This document shows, one piece after another, positions 62,489 to 64,000 of a DNA stretch of 64,000 nt. Origin of the DNA: Taibaiella helva (GTDB taxonomy: Bacteria; Bacteroidota; Bacteroidia; Chitinophagales; Chitinophagaceae). The DNA lies in contig NZ_QUZZ01000002.1 of NCBI RefSeq assembly GCF_003545695.1, positions 1 through 64,000 on the forward strand, written 5' to 3'. Under the pieces are notes generated by a model that saw only the letters and a list, made by a program, of their open reading frames with translations, was not told the DNA's origin and did not search any database. Position 1 is the stretch's first letter. Every line of letters starts with the position of its first letter. A program made the translations under genes and the position numbers.

Positions 62489-62741
62489 AATAAAGCAATG
62501 GAGGGCTTATAACAAAATGACATCGCATAGCGGGAGTGTGGTTACTTTCCCGCGGCAAGCCGGTCGGGACGCGATAGCGGCCTGGACGGCTTGCCGCATA
62601 CATAAGGTGCATGATGCCTTCCAACGACATGCAGAAGCGGGATATGATCTGCATCTGATCGTCGCTGGCTGTTCCATAGGGAAGTTTAAGAGGTCCGCAG
62701 ATAGGGAACGCCTCGTTGTATGGCCGGTTATAGATCCGCGC

Positions 62742-63515
62742 CTACCACTTGCACTCTTTAAGGCTGACAAGCCCGCAAGTATTCAATTGTGTAATAGAGC
62801 TCATGGTGTTGAATGGCGGTTCAAGATAGAGCTTTTCAAGTTTACTAAGGCCCGTTACATAAACCTTCCTCAAAGGATTTCCGTCGAGGTCAGCCTCTAC
62901 CAGTTGGGTAAAAGGTCTCAGATCGATTTCTGTAATTAGATTTTTAGAAAGATTCAGATCTTTCAGCGCCGAAGCTTCTCCAATTTTGAATTCGGCTATC
63001 TGGTTCCGGAAAAGTTCTACTTTTTCCAGCTTCGGTTTATTACGCAGATCTATTCTTTGTAATTTATTCACGCTTATCCGTATGTCCCGCAGTTCCGTAA
63101 GCCCTGTTAGATCAAGGATAGATAATTGGTTCTGATCCATAAAAATAACTTCGACATTCGTACATCCTTTTAATTTCAGTTGTGTGATCTCGTTGCCGAT
63201 GCCGTAAATATATTTTAGATTTCGCATGCCTTCAAGGTCGACAATTTCTAAATTGTTATTAAGAAAAGCAAAATCTTCCAGGCTGGTGAAATTTTTAATG
63301 CCTTCTATCGAAGATATACCGAAGTTATTGATGTGCAGCTTTTTTACATTTACAACTTCTGATTTTTGAATTGCTCCATCGTTGTTGATATCAAGTTCCT
63401 GGGCTATGAGGGCTGCCTTAAAATTTTCATCAGGAAAAGAAATTGTCTGGGCTTTTACATAAGTTGCAGCACATACAAACAGCAGGTTGAGTAAAAGGAT
63501 ATATAACAGTTTCAT
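62742..63515 (-). CDS. Secreted leucine-rich repeat protein with EF-hand-like loop
   Basis: 257 aa. Signal peptide ends YVKAQ. FPDENFKAALI is followed by D42-I-N-N-D-G-A-I-Q-K-S-E53, a canonical 12-residue EF-hand/dockerin-type loop. From about residue 60 come about eight LRRs with 20-23-residue period (LEDFAFLNNNLEIVDLEG and similar). It ends LVSLKECKW without a T9SS sorting domain, which is shorter than many relatives. Likely surface or periplasmic binding; the partner is unknown. Confidence 0.85.
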   Translation of the reverse strand: MKLLYILLLNLLFVCAATYVKAQTISFPDENFKAALIAQELDINNDGAIQKSEVVNVKKLHINNFGISSIEGIKNFTSLEDFAFLNNNLEIVDLEGMRNLKYIYGIGNEITQLKLKGCTNVEVIFMDQNQLSILDLTGLTELRDIRISVNKLQRIDLRNKPKLEKVELFRNQIAEFKIGEASALKDLNLSKNLITEIDLRPFTQLVEADLDGNPLRKVYVTGLSKLEKLYLEPPFNTMSSITQLNTCGLVSLKECKW

Positions 63516-63561
63516 TAGTGCGCTTTTTAGTTTATAATATCTGATGGTACGAAAGAGTGAT

Positions 63562-64000
63562 CTATCTTGCGATAGTCACTGTTATTACTCTGCCGTCTCC
63601 GGTCACTTCAATGTATTCACCTATTTCCTTTTCATAGGCTGTCGCATCATAATGCGTTTCTGTAGGAAAAGATCCTCCGCCCATTTGTATGCCAAGCATA
63701 TTATAATTGGCGCTGACAGGCCCCGACTGCACCACATTCCTTGTCACTTTTTCCCATGTTACCCAGCTCACGATATAGTATTTTCCTGGCTTTATGTTGG
63801 TAAACTCAAAATTACCCTTGTCATCTATAGTTTTTGTTTCTATCCTTGCCATCGCGGCTTCTTTCGTCATAGCCGCCAGCTTTTTTTTACTATTGTACTT
63901 CTTTTTAAGCTCGATGTATTCTGAAAGATGGGGTGTTACAGGATAGAGCAGCACCTTATCCTTAAAGCCGGGATAATTTACCCAGCCTCTTTTCTTTAAT
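63562..64000 (-). CDS. C-terminal part of a protein of unknown function, cut by the window edge
   Basis: The minus-strand frame is open to the end of the window, with LKKRGWVNYPGFKDKV read upstream of the first in-frame start. It ends at 63562. The visible ~145 aa include a lysine-rich helix (YIELKKKYNSKKKLAAM), a carboxypeptidase-regulatory-like beta strand set (TIDDKGNFEFTNIKPGKYYIVSWVTW) and a final EVTGDGRVITVTIAR. I do not recognise a family. Convergence or operon status with the LRR gene (47 nt downstream) is unclear; both run in the same direction. Confidence 0.7.
   Translation of the reverse strand, partial: LKKRGWVNYPGFKDKVLLYPVTPHLSEYIELKKKYNSKKKLAAMTKEAAMARIETKTIDDKGNFEFTNIKPGKYYIVSWVTWEKVTRNVVQSGPVSANYNMLGIQMGGGSFPTETHYDATAYEKEIGEYIEVTGDGRVITVTIAR

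Noticed and set aside
62517-62939. 140-codon plus-strand frame over the end of the LRR gene
   Set aside because: It lies mostly antisense to the LRR gene, its protein has no recognisable features, and no promoter box precedes it.

Overview
The window reads as a chromosomal segment of a Bacteroidota bacterium, most likely in or near the Chitinophagaceae. Several signs agree: promoters of the TTTG-N19-TAnnTTTG type, an almost general lack of Shine-Dalgarno sites, type IX secretion (T9SS) cargo proteins with C-terminal sorting domains, TonB-dependent receptors with carboxypeptidase-like N-termini, bacillithiol synthesis (BshC), DUF3098 beside FtsX, and genes resembling flexirubin or aryl-polyene pigment clusters. 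Coding density is ordinary, with no prophage, integron, CRISPR array or complete insertion sequence. The one mobile-type gene is a single-copy IS200-like (RAYT) transposase.

Layout. 1-8.5 kb: a cut-off gene, two tRNA-Val(UAC) genes, then a minus-strand run with bshC, an IMPACT-family protein, a methyltransferase, ribD, a YHS-domain lipoprotein, and a flavin-dependent-halogenase-like enzyme with a methyltransferase. 8.7-20 kb: a TonB-dependent receptor, a DUF2911 protein, a T9SS protein, a sigma-54 activator downstream of miaB, mltG, a bicovalent-flavin oxidase and a YdeI-type protein. 20-26 kb: the RAYT transposase, then a compact minus-strand run of acyl-CoA synthetase, hydrolase, FG-GAP-like protein, PaaI, an unknown protein and PaaK. 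26-37 kb: two giant T9SS adhesin-like proteins (1806 and 1506 aa) built from repeats. 37-45 kb: DUF3098, ftsX, a LolC-type permease, a rhomboid protease, a very AT-rich gene-free 1.3 kb, a dicarboxylate symporter, a nuclease-like protein and a small T9SS protein. 45-51 kb: a palindrome-rich spacer, PPK2 and two tandem large exported paralogs. 51-57 kb: CPBP protease, cdsA, psd, an IscA-type protein, a MORN-type protein and lysA. 57-64 kb: an outer-membrane beta-barrel receptor, paired palindromes, a ketosynthase with a half-length inactive partner, an LRR protein and a cut-off gene.

The most striking signal lies upstream of lysA. A strong promoter is followed at once by a 19-codon reading frame with clustered Lys, Thr and Ile codons, and then by mutually exclusive RNA pairings ending in an intrinsic terminator. 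This has the layout of a ribosome-mediated lysine attenuator. Second is a pair of tandem exported proteins of about 730-740 aa with a conserved His...Cys pair (H-R-G-H-S and G-S-C-G-G) at the C-terminus that recalls clan CD (caspase/gingipain-like) peptidases. A third theme is several families of dispersed palindromes, including one inside the RAYT gene itself.
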